Positions 7,591 through 8,413 of a stretch of 8,413 bases of DNA are shown here, one piece after another (the first letter of the stretch is position 1; each line of letters starts with the position of its first letter). The translations under genes were made by a program, and so were the position numbers. Source of the DNA: an uncultured Alphaproteobacteria bacterium (GTDB taxonomy: Bacteria; Pseudomonadota; Alphaproteobacteria; Bin95); NCBI GenBank assembly GCA_913060845.1, contig CAJXVF010000073.1:1-8413 (forward strand), read 5' to 3'. A model generated the notes under the pieces. It saw only the letters and a program-made list of their open reading frames with translations. It was not told the origin of the DNA and searched no databases.

Positions 7591-7632
7591 CGCCCTCGCC
7601 GCCCTGACGGGATGGTGGGGGCGTTGTTTTTT
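7591..7632 (+). terminator. Strong intrinsic terminator after leuA
   Basis: CGCCCTCGCCG (7591-7601) pairs with TGGTGGGGGCG (7613-7623) over 11 bp including three G-U pairs. Above a bulged A7612, CCC (7602-7604) pairs with GGG (7609-7611) around a TGAC loop. The stem is followed by TTG and six Ts (7627-7632). GC-rich stem plus T-run is the standard Rho-independent form. It ends only 20 bp before the mreB start. Confidence 0.85.
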
Positions 7633-7649
7633 ATATGGCGGATTTATAG

Positions 7650-8413
<764 letters not shown>

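Overview
This 8.4-kb window reads as a stretch of ordinary alphaproteobacterial core genome at the right-hand end of a draft assembly contig. The gene content (heparinase II/III-like protein then purH; leuA then mreB), the moderately high GC content and the protein sequences all fit Alphaproteobacteria. A Rhodospirillales-like lineage is my guess from gene order, but nothing here fixes the family. No mobile element, CRISPR array, tRNA or rRNA is visible.

Layout. (1) Positions 2-1063, plus strand: the C-terminal part of a heparinase II/III family protein, cut by the left edge. (2) 1249-2868, plus: purH, the last two steps of IMP synthesis, with a candidate sigma-70 promoter and a clear Shine-Dalgarno. 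(3) purH converges on clpB (2918-5509, minus), and a perfect 10-bp hairpin in the 49-bp gap can end both transcripts. (4) 5510-5983 is a 474-bp divergent control region between clpB and leuA. On the clpB side it holds a good heat-shock (RpoH/sigma-32-type) promoter and a leader stem that includes the clpB ribosome binding site. On the leuA side it holds a possible promoter, a short leucine-rich reading frame that looks like an attenuation leader peptide, and competing RNA hairpins. (5) 5984-7528, plus: leuA, 2-isopropylmalate synthase. (6) A strong intrinsic terminator at 7591-7632. (7) From 7653, plus: mreB, the rod-shape actin homologue, which runs off the contig after about 237 codons.

The last ~49 bases (8365-8413) are not genomic. 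They are Illumina Nextera transposase adapter plus an i7 index and the start of the flow-cell primer sequence, left on the assembly. The mreB reading frame continues through the adapter as the familiar artefact peptide LIHISEPTR, and the opposite strand gives MGSEMCIRD. Anything called across this junction is false.

The genes do not form one pathway: purine synthesis, protein disaggregation, leucine synthesis and cell shape are simply neighbours. I found no credible new multi-gene system. The most rewarding part is the clpB-leuA intergenic region, where regulation at the RNA level is plausible on both sides.
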